DNA of 64,000 nt, from the NCBI GenBank assembly GCA_037447655.1, contig JBBHKE010000276.1, forward strand, positions 1 through 64,000. The letters run 5' to 3'. The notes under the pieces are model-generated. The model made no database searches, was not told where the DNA came from, and saw only the letters and a list, made by a program, of their open reading frames with translations. The number at the start of each line of letters is the position of its first letter. Position 1 is the first letter of the stretch. This DNA comes from Zygnema cylindricum (lineage: Eukaryota; Streptophyta; Zygnematophyceae; Zygnematales; Zygnemataceae). Position numbers and translations under genes: made by a program. Below, piece after piece: positions 11,356 to 21,957 of the stretch.

Positions 11356-12270
11356 TTAGTGATTTGAGCTGATCCGGATATATCCCAGACCGGTAAGAAA
11401 CTCATCAAGCTTCTTATTCCACTGTCGAGGCGCCTGTTTCAAAGCATAAAGAGATTTAATCACCCGGCATACCTTACTCTCCTCTCCTTCTTCCACAAAC
11501 CCTTCGGGTTGTCGCATGAAGATCTTCTCTTCCATATCTCCATGCAAAAAGGTTGTTTTGATGTCCATCTGGTGCACTTCCATGTCTTCCGCTGCTGCGA
11601 AGCTGATAAGTATGCGAACGGAGGAAAATCTGACCACCGGGGCAAAGGTTTCCTCATAGTCAATTCCCTCCTTTTGTGTAAATCCCTTTGCCACTAGTCG
11701 GTCCTTGTAGCGCTCGATTGTGTTATCTGGGTTCAGTTTTAATTTAAAAACCCACTTACAACCGATTGGTTTTCGGTTAGGTGGACAATCCACCAGCTCC
11801 CAAGTATCGGCTGCCATAATTGAGGTCATCTTTTCATTGATGGTTGTCTTCCACCGATTTCTTTCTGGACAAGTCATCGCCTCTCGATAAGTTTGAGGTT
11901 CATCTTGATGAGATATTTTAGTTACCTTGTTATTAACCTTTTTTTCTTGCAGTGTTTTACTACTTCTCCTTCCCCCCTCAAAATCTGAGGCCGGAATAGA
12001 TGGTTCTCGTGGATTCTTTCGAACAAACTCGGTTTCTCCCCTATCCGCTGATTCCGAATCAATTTCCACCACGTCTTCCGCTTCGGGTAGAGTTATCACT
12101 AGAGTTTCCACAGCCGAGTCCTTTTCGGTCTGATTTGTACCTGCAAGAATGTCATCGTCTCTAAAACCTGGATAGTTAGGAAGCTCAAAGTCATTGGAAT
12201 TTTCAAACTCAAATCTGATTTTTACTAACTTCGTATATTTGAAAGGATCCACAGACTTTCCTTCATCCAT
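11356..12270 (-). pseudogene. Copia-2 integrase C-terminal linker and RT N-terminus
   Basis: This 304-aa frame holds the variable acidic linker after integrase (with DFEGGRRSSKTLQ), then the copia RT start [19 protein letters not shown], the fingers motif ARLVAKGFTQKEG in slightly altered form, [11 protein letters not shown] and HQMDIKTTFLHG with the first palm aspartate. It stops at 11356 by one nonsense codon before the YVDD frame. The linker length and order fit Ty1/copia pol. Confidence 0.92.
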
Positions 12271-12468
12271 AACTACTAGATGTTTTACTGAGATTATATA
12301 TTCCCTTTTTAGATCATAAACTCTATATCCTTTAACATGTTCATCATATCCTAATAAGTATCCCGGTTTTCCTTTAGGATCTAGCTTCCAATTGGACCGA
12401 TCTGTATCTATACTGAATACTTGATTGCCGAAAACCTTTAAGTGAGATATGTTTGGTTTCTAGCCTGT

Positions 12469-13494
12469 CTATCTCTCATAAGGTGTTTGATCTTTTATAG
12501 CTGAAGTAAGAACTATATTTTTGAGATAATTAGCGCAGTTCATTGCTTCTACCCAAAATCTTTTTCCTATCTTTTTATCTGACAACATACTTTTATCACT
12601 ATCACTTAGTGTTCTATTTAACCTTTCTGCTACCCCATTCTGTTCCATATTTTCTGGAACTGTCTTTTGGTGTTGGACCCCATCTTCCCTCAGAAAATCC
12701 TCAAACTGGTTAGAAGTATACTCTCCACCATTGTCACTCCTTACTCTCTTCATTGGAGTTTCATGGAGTTTTTCGCTCCATGCTTTATATTGTCTAAAAC
12801 AATCCTCAGCTTATGACTTGTTTTTCAAAAAATACACCCGGGAATACCGAGACCAATCATCAGTTATAATCATCATAAATCTCTTTCCCCCCGGTGAGGG
12901 CACTTTAGCCGGACCCCAAATATCTGTGTGTACTAGATCTAGAAGTTTTTCTCCCTTATATGTGGCTATTTTAGGAAAGGGTAATCTGTGTGTTTTACCT
13001 TGAGCACATCCACTACAATCACTTATATTATCATTCTCACTAAACTTAATCCCTTCCACCACTCCCATCTTTTTCATCTCTCTTAACTTATCTAGATTGA
13101 CATGCCCAAGCCTCTTATGCCACATCATAATATCATGAACACTAGCATAATAAAGTTTCTTCTTTTCATTACTTAAGATCAGCCTAAACATCCCATGGCT
13201 ACCTTTCTTAGCAATGAAATAGACATTATCCTCAAAACTAGCAGTAAAGACTCCTTCCCTAGTGCTAGTAAAAAAACCCTTATCATCTAATACTCATGTA
13301 GAGATAAGATTTTTGTTCAGCTCCGGAATAAACAATACATCGGAGAATGTTAATATAGATGTCTTTCCTTCTACTAACACTTTTAGATCTACCGATCCTA
13401 CAAGAGTAGTGGTGACTATCCTCCCATCCTTGTACACTATCTCTATGGTGGGAATATTTCTTATCTTAGTGAATAGGTGTCTATCCTTACACAT
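12469..13494 (-). pseudogene. Copia-2 integrase, interrupted by stops
   Basis: Minus frames 13494-13294, 13191-12811 and 12753-12469 are consecutive parts of protease C-terminus and integrase. The HHCC zinc module is visible (MWHKRLGHVNL and CSGCAQGK), and the catalytic core shows D, D and E in VHTDIWGPA, VRSDNGGEY and NGVAERLNRT. Integrase joins the cDNA ends to the target and makes the 5-bp TSD seen. Stops separate the pieces, including one directly after VYFLKNKS, so no full-length enzyme can be made. Confidence 0.92.
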
Positions 13495-13800
13495 TGCATG
13501 GAGGCACCTGAATCTACAATCCAGCCTGCTTCACTTTTCAATCCACCGTAAACACATTTCTGCCTTCGTGGAATTTTGACCTCGTTTTTCGCCTCCAACT
13601 CCTCATCCAAAAGGCGCTCATCGTCCTCGTCCTCGGATTCCGCCTCAAGTACCTGTGTGACAAGGGCCTTTTTCTTTCCTCTCGGGGTACCACCGGTCTG
13701 CCCTTTTTTTTTACCGAAGCTCGGTTAGCTTAGTGCACTCTGCCATATAGTGCCTTGGTTTCTTACAAAAATGACATAAACCTTTGGGAGCCCTTTGTTC
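13495..13800 (-). pseudogene. Copia-2 zinc knuckle and protease active site
   Basis: At about 13733-13782 the minus strand encodes CHFCKKPRHYMAEC, a CX2CX4HX4C knuckle with Gly changed to Arg before the His. At about 13500-13545 it encodes GWIVDSGASM, the aspartic protease active site DSGAS. A one-base loss just after this (near 13495) shifts the frame into the following piece, so the polyprotein is broken here. Confidence 0.85.
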
Positions 13801-13872
13801 GAACTCGTCGGCCTGTTTTTTCTGCTCCCTACCCCCATAGTTTCTGACCGGTTTTCGGGAATCTCTGTTCCT

Positions 13873-14673
13873 CTAATCAGTTGCTATTGCCAAGGCTTGG
13901 CCACTCTTTCCTCCCCTTCGGATCTCAATTGTATTCTCTTGAACGAGAATCATCCCTACCACTGAGTTCCATATCCACCTTGAGTCAGGCAAGTCCTGCA
14001 CACGGTAAACTATGTTCACGAACTCATCAGGTAACTTCATCAGTAAACAGTTAACCTTTTCTTTTTCACTAAAATCTTTTCCCGCACTCTCTAGCTCCAT
14101 GAAGAGTGTAGCAAGCTCATTGCAAAAATCCAACATATTTCCCCCTTTGTATACATACTCCTTAACTTTCTGATCAGCCAACTGTTGTTGCTGAATCGTA
14201 CCACTTCGGTACATCTCTATGAGAGCCATCCAAAGATCGGATGCCCTTTCTACCTGCAAATGAGGACATGCAAGTCCTTGAGTGAGATGGCGTAGGATGA
14301 AGTGTTTTGCCGCCATATTGTTAAAGTCCCAGGTTTTAGTATCATTCTCCTCATTCCTCGGAATAGGTGACATAAATGTCGAACCAGTTGCTATTGGTGT
14401 GATCGTCTCCTTCTCCTTTCCTTTGTCCACCACCTCTCATTTTTTTGTTTCCTACGTTGAAGGTGGATCCTCTTTCCTGGTGAATCTGGTTCCTCGAAAC
14501 ACTAAAGGAATTCGAAGACTTGATGGACGCCCCAACCGTCCACTCACTATCCCACAAATCCTTTTTTCGCATAGAGCTCCTATCATCATACTTTCCCAGT
14601 ATATGAAGCTAGTTCCATTAAAGATTGGTACCCTAAAGGGTGGGCCCATAACCTGAAACTCTGAGACCTCCAT
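13873..14673 (-). pseudogene. Copia-2 gag, frameshifted
   Basis: The frame at 14673-14452 starts MEVSEFQVMGPP: its first ATG lies in the LTR and its second within the PBS. The frame at 14433-13873 carries the capsid region with RASDLWMALIEMYRS, IQQQQLADQKVKEYVYKGG and NTIEIRRGG. Copia-1 and Copia-3 have the same order of motifs. At least one frame break near 14440 separates the N-terminus from the capsid. The translated LTR end gives a possible leader of about eight residues ahead of the PBS methionine. Confidence 0.85.
14639..14653 (-). promoter_or_regulatory. Copia-2 PBS, initiator-tRNA anticodon-loop type
   Basis: The minus strand reads ggttatgggcccacc directly after the 5' LTR. It is complementary to the anticodon stem-loop of plant initiator tRNA-Met over 15 bases, with ATG opposite the CAU anticodon. 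Confidence 0.87.
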
Positions 14674-15702
14674 AAGTCCTCAAAGTAGACAACTTCCAAG
14701 AAGCCTGTAGGATAATCTTGACCCCTTTGTGTTCCAGCAAAAATAACTGCCACCCTAGCAGACAAAAACCCTGACCACCTCCAACCCTGTAAAGGCAAGA
14801 CTCCCGTGAGTCGGTAGCAAAAAGAATCTTTGAATTTGCTCCCCTGAGCAGTAAGTTATGGAGGGTCAAAGTTGACCTTTTGTACAGAAGCTCTCTGGGA
14901 AAGGGTGTCCTATCTTCTAATTTTTCTAAGTCCTATCTCTCTCACAGACTCTATCTACTGATGTACGGAACCCATCAGAATTGAGTTCCGTACGCAAAAG
15001 TACAGCTTCCGGTGTACTTTATGTACGGACATTGTACGACATGGCCAAAATGTCGACACATGTCAAATCCGGATTCGGTGCCATAATCTCCGGAGATTCC
15101 ACAATCCAACGGAATTTCGCCACGCGTCATCCGATGTGGCGATGGCCACAAACCGCCGAAATCTTCCTCCGTGATCTCGGCGCTAATTCCGGCCGTCCGA
15201 CTAAATTCGGCTTTAATCGTAGCCGTAATAAATACATGCGCGGTATTTGTTTCATTTACGAAACAAATACGCAGTACTGATTTGTGTCCGTACCGTAAGT
15301 CGTACATTATATATTAATGGATCTATGTATCCCGTAATTCATTTCAGTTAAATGGTTTATCGCACGTATACATATTTAAATAAATATTAAACTATATGCT
15401 ACGTAACACTACCGCTAGACTTAACGGCTAAGGCTACCAGCTATCTCCTGTCTAGCGGCCGGTAGGTACAAGGATCAAATCCTGCCGCCGGCATATACCT
15501 TTTAATTAAATAAATAAACCCTAATATAAAATTCCCGTAAACCTCAGGATAGCCAAGGTAGCCATGGCTCTAGCTTCCTCTCCAATTTCTCAGTGACTGC
15601 GACAAGTTTGAGAGTTGGAGAGAGAAGTTAGAGATAGACTGCCTCGACTTCTATATTTCTTTTCAGACCTAGAAAATACTAATAAAACCATTAGTTTCTA
15701 CA
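14654..15702 (-). repeat. 5' LTR of Copia-2
   Basis: This has the same termini and length (1049 bp) as the 3' LTR. Its tRNA-like stem (15453-15459 with 15487-15493) has lost perfect pairing (tagcggc against gccggca), while the B-box-like ggatcaaatcc is kept. Confidence 0.93.
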
Positions 15703-15707
15703 AAGAT

Positions 15708-15883
15708 GCATGCGATATCATCAGCTGTGATCTACTTAAAAATAATGAAAATATATTGTGAATGAAATAAGACATGAAAGAGAAAAATGAATAAATATAA
15801 CGACACGCAAGGTGGAAGAAAAAGAAAGGTCAACGACTTAGTTGGTTATTGTTAGATTGGTTTATTCCCCCCCCCCTAGCTCT
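15708..15883. other. right half of the split repeat; 3' edge of gypsy fossil
   Basis: 15708-15800 continues the repeat seen intact at 1829-1930. At 15867-15878 a C-run (a polypurine run on the minus strand) lies just past the PHD stop. It could be the gypsy polypurine tract, but no LTR follows that I can recognise. Confidence 0.4.
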
Positions 15884-16105
15884 TTAGCCAGCCGAGGAGC
15901 TGGCCAACAAGACCAAAAGCTCGCGACATCCGTGGCAAAACCAATGACCATCCGGAATTGCCAACAATGGTGGCACTAAACACTCCATGTGAAACCCTTG
16001 ATTGCAATAATCACAAAGTAACATGGTAGTTTCCCCGTCCGATCGATGACAAAAGGTACATGCCGTCGCCTTCGTAATCGGCATCCGCATAGGATCCGTT
16101 TCCAA
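15884..16105 (-). pseudogene. PHD finger at C-terminus of gypsy polyprotein
   Basis: The 73-aa frame holds a complete Cys4-His-Cys3 PHD finger: CTFC, then LLCDYCNQGFHMEC, then PPLLAIPDGHWFCHGC, with the conserved Trp two residues before the penultimate Cys pair. PHD fingers usually read histone H3 tail methylation states in chromatin. It lies directly downstream of the integrase C-terminal region on the same strand, and an upstream frame continues into it after frame changes. It was therefore probably the C-terminal domain of the element's pol, perhaps a targeting module in place of the chromodomain of chromoviruses. Confidence 0.85.
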
Positions 16106-16173
16106 CGAGAAATCTGGTAAGTAACATGGAGCACAATTCTAGGAGTGCTCGCAAAAAGTCCGCGTGTCTGCTC

Positions 16174-17274
16174 CTAGTAATCCCAACATTCCGTTCGGAT
16201 CCACCTCGATAATCCGTAGGATGTGTGCCGAAACATCCGTGTCCAAAGTGTCAAAAGATTACCTACGAAGATAAACATAGTCTCCAACCCGATAGGGCTT
16301 CTGTTGCGGCTTGTAACTGCCGCTTCGAGTGGTGGCAAACCGAAGTGTGTCCGATGCTGGGCAAACTGCAGGTTATCAAAATCCATGGGCATTTCACTGG
16401 CAAAAAGCAAAGCACGGCGAGTGAGTTCTTCCAAAAAGATAGTCTCAGACATTAGCAGAAGTGGAAAGCTTGCAGCTTTCTGAATATTGCGACCGAGCAA
16501 CGGTTGTCGCCCAAATAAAACATAATACGGGTTGAAATTAGCCAGACTAGCCTGAATTGACATGCGATATCCCATGGTAATGTAGCCGAGGGACTCGTCC
16601 CAAACAGAAATGTGTTTCTCTAAGCAATGCTTATGCAAGGCACGCTTAAATGTCGGGACTGCCTATTCAGCTTGGCCATCGGTCTGGGGGTGATCGCGAC
16701 TAGTACGGCGATGATCAATGAGAGCCTCATTGAGCATCTCTTGAAATTCTCCCCGAAATTTTGTACCTTGATTCGTCACGACCTCGGCTGGGGCACCGTA
16801 TCTCATAAAGACATGTTCCTTAAAAGCGACGGTGGTCAACTTAGCCGTCTTATGAGGGAATGCTACGACTTCTACCCACTTATTGAAATTTTCGATCATA
16901 ATCATCATATATTGTTTCCCTCTACGTGAGATAGGGAAAGGTCTGGCCAGATCGACCGACCATCGATAGAATAAACCCCTAATGGGTAGAGGTTGGAGCA
17001 TAGGTTGTCGGTTAGAGAAAGAAGGTCGGAGACGATCACAGGTAGCACACTTGTGTAGAATAGCAGCGACATCAGCTTCTATTCCTGACCACCAATAACG
17101 TGCATGAACTAGACTTAACATCCGCTTGGTAGCGTAGTGACCAAACTCATTGTGAATCTGCTCAATGAGAGAAAGATGCTCGGTAGGCCGTGGAACGTGC
17201 CTATGGCTTCTGTCTGCCAACAACCGAACTAAAGATCCTCCGAGCCAAAGGTAACTTTTGGCCCTCTTTTTCAC
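16174..17274 (-). pseudogene. Ty3/gypsy integrase
   Basis: Minus frames 17274-16663 and 16638-16174 make up a gypsy integrase. The HHCC module is HNEFGHYATKRM...CATCDRL, followed by the core with WSVDLARPFP (first Asp), VVTNQGTKFRG (second catalytic Asp changed to Asn) and DHPQTDGQAE with the Glu region. The second frame carries YVLFGRQPLLG, typical of gypsy integrase. Beyond it, another frame holds a PYRVGDYVYLR-type segment leading to the PHD finger. The Asp-to-Asn change alone should abolish activity, and a frame break follows QAE. Confidence 0.9.
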
Positions 17275-17610
17275 TCTGTCTTCTTCGTCAGAGGTAGTGC
17301 CGGACCTAAATGTCTAGGAGGATAGGAAAAGAATGAGAGGCCCATCACGCCAAGGATATGTGGCGGGACAGGGGTTTAGAATAGAGGCCAGGCAGTAAGT
17401 AAGATAAGAAACCATTAACATGACGCGAACATCATCGTCATCGAAATCCTGTCGAACTCCGTTATCTGTCGTTCGGGGCAAAGGATTTCGGGAAATTCCG
17501 TCTGCGTTTAGACTAAGCAGACCGGGTCGATAAATTTTTTCAACGTCATATTCTTGTAAAATTAAAGCCTATTGGGCTAGCTTCCCAGAAAGCTTATCGC
17601 TCGTCATCAG
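17275..17610 (-). pseudogene. gypsy RNase H to integrase tether
   Basis: In the frame downstream of the RNase H piece the minus strand reads LILQEYDVEKIYRPG and then NADGISRNPLP, the usual Ty3/gypsy RNase H ending (IxYRPGxxNxxADxLSR). Several stops interrupt it, one of them just before LILQEYDV. Confidence 0.7.
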
Positions 17611-18213
17611 CTAATGTAAGGGATGGTGGTTAGTCAGAAGTGTGAAAGGTTTTCCGTACAAATAATGGCGGAAGTGAACGACTCCCCAAACTGCGGCGAG
17701 ACACTCTCCTTCGTAGCTACTATAATTTGATTCACTCCGGTTATTGCTTCTACTCGCGTAAGCAACTACGTATTCCTCTCCGCTCAACTCTCTTTGTGTG
17801 AAGATGGCAGCAATTCCGGGTTTCCCAAAATCTGTTTGGAGACAAAAAGGGAGTTTGTGATTGGGAGGACGGAGAATTGGAGCACTTGATAAGACGGTTT
17901 TTAATTTTTGAAATGCGGAAATCTGATTGGGACGCCATATAAACGCCACTTCTTTCTTGAGAAGGTCGTTTAACCGAGATGCGATGGTGCTAAAATTAGA
18001 TACAAACCTGCGATAATAATTAGCAAGTCCGAGAAAGGCTCGCAGACTTGTGAGGTCCGTGGGAGCAGGCAATTTACTGATTGCCTCTACCTTTGCTTCG
18101 AGAGGAGTGATCCCCTCAGCCGAGATAAAATAACCGAGGTAAGGCACTCCCTCGGCTCCAAAGGTGCCTTTCGCTGGATGACATTTTAATCCGACCTTCT
18201 TTAATTCAGTCAA
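17611..18213 (-). pseudogene. gypsy RT thumb and RNase H
   Basis: The 200-aa frame begins after the YIDD site and includes LKCHPAKGTFGAEGVPYLG, then LRAFLGLANYYRRFV (RT thumb), CLQTDFGKPGIAAIF (RNase H first Asp) and SNYSSYEGECLAAVW (Glu region), ending at the HYLYGKPFTLLTNHHPL segment where the usual Asp is Asn. The gypsy-type order RT-RNase H-integrase is confirmed. It is cut from the upstream RT by a stop near 18235. Confidence 0.92.
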
Positions 18214-18975
18214 TACCCATTCGATGTGAGCATCGTGCTATTCGATAGTATCAGAGGCAATGATGAGGTCATCGATGTAACACCTAGCAAACTAACAACC
18301 CCTGAGGATTGAGTCCATCACTTTTTGAAATACCGCTAGAGCGTTTTTCAGTCCGAATGGCATTACGGCTCATTCCCATCGGCCGTCACTACCCCAAAAG
18401 GCAGTTTTATGCTGGTCTATTTCCTCTATCTCAATTTGATTGAATCCCTGACGGAGGTCAAGGATACTAAAATACTTCGCTCTGCCTACGTGATCAAATA
18501 TTTCTTCGGCAAGAGGCATGGGATGACGATCTTGAACAGTTCTAGCGTTTAGTTCACGACAGTCACCACACATTCAACGTTCAGTAAAATTACCCTAGAA
18601 TCATTTTTCTCAGGCCTGACGGTGGGAGCTGCAAATGTGGAGTCTGACCGAACGATTAGGCCAGCTTCCTCTAGTTCAGCACATCGCTTCTCTACCATTT
18701 CCCATTCAGTTTCTGACAAACAATGTTTCGGTTTAAATATCAGGCGGTCATCTTCGAGATCTATCGACATCTTATAAGCGGTGACGACCCAAATTGTTCA
18801 TAGAAAAGGCAAAGGCATCAACATTTCGTAAAACTACGTCATTCAGTACCTCTTGTTCGGCCTTTGTTAGATTGGTGCCGAATTTCCATTTAGGAGCATT
18901 GGGATTTTCGGTTGTCATAGCTTCCATGGCTTGTACAAAGGCCAACTGCTCATTTGCGATAAGCGTTTGACCTAA
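18214..18975 (-). pseudogene. gypsy linker and RT fingers/palm
   Basis: About 18776-18975 encodes the region before RT, with LTKAEQEVLNDVV and NVDAFAFSMNNLG, in the frame style of gypsy elements. 18770-18549 gives TEWEMVEKRCAELEEAGLI. 18573-18370 gives CGDCRELNARTVQDRHPMP and FSILDLRQGFNQIEI (palm Asp). The catalytic YIDD lies at about 18268-18279. At least one frameshift near 18560 and several stops separate these parts. The aspartic protease expected before the linker was not identified. Confidence 0.85.
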
Positions 18976-19372
18976 CTAGTAAGCTACAATTGTATATTTA
19001 AGGCAATTAACTGAATGATTCCAACTACGTGTTGGAAAAGCAGCACTCCAATGAGGAGTGGGTGGAATATGCATAGGACTTGTAGACTGGATTGCCGTGT
19101 ATGCGAGAATAGACCAGGACATATGGCTAGGGTTAAAGAAATCGTAGATAGAGATCTCCGGGACTGGTGGAATTGGAGAAGGAAAGAGGAAAAATTGAAA
19201 TGTGGTCCCTTGGAGAGTGGGACGAAAAGATTTTCTTAGTGATGCATTCCCCCCCCAGCTGGTTGAGACGGATGTGCCTGAGAGTGGCGACCAGCTGCAA
19301 ACCTCAGACGTAAAACAAAAGACAAAGAATGAGGGTCCATGACACGATCTAATAAAGTGCATCTTTAACGTT

Positions 19373-20100
19373 CTATAACACCGAAGCGGCTGTAGTGCCA
19401 GGAATGAAATGCATGAGGATTTCTCGTTCCGTAGAGGTAGGCTCTTCCAGTTCACCGGTATGAATGTTTCGGAGCATGCCAGGACCGTCATTAAAGAATA
19501 CGTGTGAATGTGGGTAAGAGACTAAGGTAGGAAGAACCTTGAGAGGTTAACTCGAGACATTGATATTAAAATTAGGAGGATAGTTCTTTTGAATGCAATG
19601 CTGCACCTTATGGAAAGGAAGAAGGGCAGCCTAGATGTCTGTAGGAGGAGGACGAACTGACAAGTTGGCCTCTCGGAGTCGACCAATATCGATCAGGTTC
19701 ATCCATTTGGAGCGAACCCGGTGTGCTAGTGAACCATGGCGAGCAGCGTCAATAATAAGAGGCGGACCAATTAATTGTTCGATCCGTTGATAATCAGCCA
19801 AAACCGTAGGTCTTGGATCATTATAGGCTGCGACATTTTCCAAGATATACCCAATAGGATGATCTAAAGTTTGTAGAAAATGCAGAATGCGAACCAATTC
19901 AAAAAATAATTTGGCGCGGGGATCGGCTAATCCCAGACCTTTCTCGGCCCGAGATATTCTTTGGCACTCCCATCCGCCAAAAACTAGATCGATTTGACCA
20001 ATATCTTGTAAGTGATGGTTGCCCACAATCTGGATGTTTTGTGGGTGGGCAATATGCATATGCTCGTATGCGGATTTTGGTAACAAATACAGGTATTGGG
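19373..20100 (-). pseudogene. C5 cytosine DNA methyltransferase domain in gypsy fossil
   Basis: One minus-strand frame runs from the junction at 20100 to a stop at 19373, with only two internal nonsense codons (19631-19633 and 19547-19549). It shows IDLVFGGWECQRISRAEKG (motif IV with the catalytic Cys, Glu replacing the usual Pro of PCQ), LFFELVRILHFLQ, YILENV (motif VI), GSLAHRVRSKWMNL (motif VIII, resembling AHRAR-WGNL of DNMT3/DRM enzymes) and EPTSTEREILMHFIPGTTAA (motif IX/X-like). Motif I for S-adenosylmethionine is missing because the gene is truncated at 20100 by an LTR. The enzyme would transfer methyl groups to cytosine C5 in DNA. It sits upstream of RT on the same strand, so it probably belonged to the gypsy element, but that association is inferred from order and orientation. 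Confidence 0.82.
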
Positions 20101-21286
20101 TGTAGAAATTAATGGTTTTAAAGTATTTTCTAGGTCTGAATAGAAATAAAGAAGCCGTGACAACCTACCTCTAACTCTTCACTCAAGTCCCCACACTTGT
20201 CGCAGTCACTGAAGACTTGAAGAGGAGTTAGATCCATGGCTGCCTAGGCTGTCCAAAGTGGACAGGAAGGCAATTCTTAATAGAGATATCTAAAAGGTGT
20301 GACGGACCCAGGATTTGATCCTGGTACCTACCGTCCGTCAAACTAGCCGTTCGCTTTAACCAACAAGTCTAAATACAGTGCTAAAGTACGATAGGTTTCA
20401 CAAAAATTTATATTTGTACGTGTAGACTAGTTCGTCTAACGGGAATAGATACGTAATGCATAGATACAGTTTTGTATAGTACGGAGTACGATTTAATGTA
20501 TTTTATGAAACGGATACATTCGCATTTGTTTCGAACGCGAAACAAATATCGCACGTATATTTTTAACGGCTACAATTGTATCCGGCTTGATCGGACAGCC
20601 ACGATAATCGCCGCGATCACTGATTATGTACTTTTGGCGTTTTTCAGTCACCGCCACGTCACGTGACACGTGGCGCGACAATGCTGGATTGCGCCGACTA
20701 CGGAGATTGCGGTAACAAATCCGGCTATGACACGTGTCGACATTTTGGCCATGTTGTACAATGGTCGTACAGAAAGTACACCGGCACCTGTACTTTTCTG
20801 TACGACACACTAATTTGATTGGTGCCGTACTTCAGTAGATAGAGTTTTAGAGATGGAATAGGACTTAGAATATTTTGGGTAAGTAGTTGCCTCTACAAAA
20901 GAGCACCTTGTACAAATGGCAAACTTTGGCCAGCCATAACTATCAATTTACTTGACCATTTTCAGTGATTCTTTTTGTTGCGGACTCAGAGGAGTCTACG
21001 CTACATTGGGGTGTAGTCGGTCAGAGGTTTTGTCTTCCAGGGTGGCGATATTTCTAAGGGAAGTCAAAGTGGGTGAATGTGTCCAGATCTCATATTCTAA
21101 CTTTGCATTCTGTGGTGGAACTGACCACACAGAAAGTGTTATTTCACAGCGGTGAATCTATATTTGGGTTCTGATTGTCAAGGGGTCAGTCATTTGGGTT
21201 TATATCAACTTGGAGTCGGCACTACCTAGATAAGCTTCTTTTTGGATCTGCTTATTCTGAGGGCCAATGGAGGTCTCAGAGTTGTA
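20101..21286 (+). mobile_element. copia LTR abutting the methyltransferase
   Basis: This starts tgtagaaattaatgg exactly where the methyltransferase frame is cut, and ends near tctcagagttgta. Its 5' end resembles Copia-2's LTR and its 3' end resembles Copia-1's 6814-7989 LTR. It contains the antisense tRNA-like structure with stem tgacggac/gtccgtca (20300-20307 with 20333-20340). No TSD is found, and a second LTR 3' half follows directly. Confidence 0.75.
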
Positions 21287-21957
21287 TAGATCCATTAATG
21301 TAAAAGTACGGATTACGGTACGGATAAGAAACCAATACCGCGCATTTATTTCTTTAATGAAAAGAATACTGCACATGTATTTATTACGGCTACGATTTAA
21401 TATGAATTTAATCGGACGGCCAGAATTAACGCCGAGATCGCGGAAGAGGATTTCGGCGGTTTGTGGTCATCGCCACATCGGATGACACGTGGCGGAATTA
21501 CATTGGATCGCGGCATCTGCGAGCATTACGGGAGCGAATCCGGACATACCACGTGTCGACATTCAGGCCATGTCATACAGTGTTCGTACAGAAAGTACAC
21601 CGGCAGCTGTACTTTTGTGTACAGAACTGCATTCTCATCGGCTCTGTACATCACTAGATAGAGTCTGTGAGAGAGATAGGACTTCTAAAAATTAGGAGAT
21701 AGGACCCTCTCTCCCAGAGAGCTTTTGTACCAAAGGTCAACTTTGACCCTCCATAACTTACTGCTCAGGGGAGCAAATTCAGAGATTCTTTTTGCTATCG
21801 ACTCAGGGGAGTCTTGCCTTCACAAATTGAAGTTGGTCAGAGTTATTGTCTTCCAGAGTGGTTGTTGTTTTTGCTGAAACACAAAAGGGTTAGGGTTATC
21901 CTAGAGGCTTCTTGGAAGTTGTCCACTCTGAGGACTTATGGAGGTCTCAGAGTTTCA
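21287..21957 (+). mobile_element. 3' half of a second copia LTR
   Basis: From tagatccattaatg to ctcagagtttca this matches the 3' half of the LTR at 3888-4920, including gtaaaagtacg, cggtacggataagaaa and the closing block. The 5' half is absent. This gives the same double 3'-half structure seen at 2031-4920, in the same order relative to LTR polarity. Confidence 0.7.

Larger units (their letters stand above)
9254..15702 (-). mobile_element. Copia-2: complete but decayed Ty1/copia retrotransposon
   Basis: This element of 6449 bp has two 1049-bp LTRs (9254-10302 and 14654-15702) and a TSD aagat at 9249-9253 and 15703-15707. On the minus strand the order is PBS, gag with zinc knuckle, protease, integrase, RT, RNase H and polypurine tract, the Ty1/copia order. 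The LTRs differ at only a few percent of positions, so insertion was not ancient, yet gag and pol carry several stops and at least one frameshift. It belongs to the same lineage as Copia-1 and Copia-3, sharing the PBS type, gag start and LTR architecture. Confidence 0.95.

Noticed and set aside
16223-16483. Plus-strand frames in the gypsy integrase area
   Set aside because: Antisense shadows of the integrase frame.
18976-19491. 171-aa minus frame between MTase and RT
   Set aside because: It is out of frame with the MTase homology, which runs in another frame through 19373-19537; treated as a shadow.
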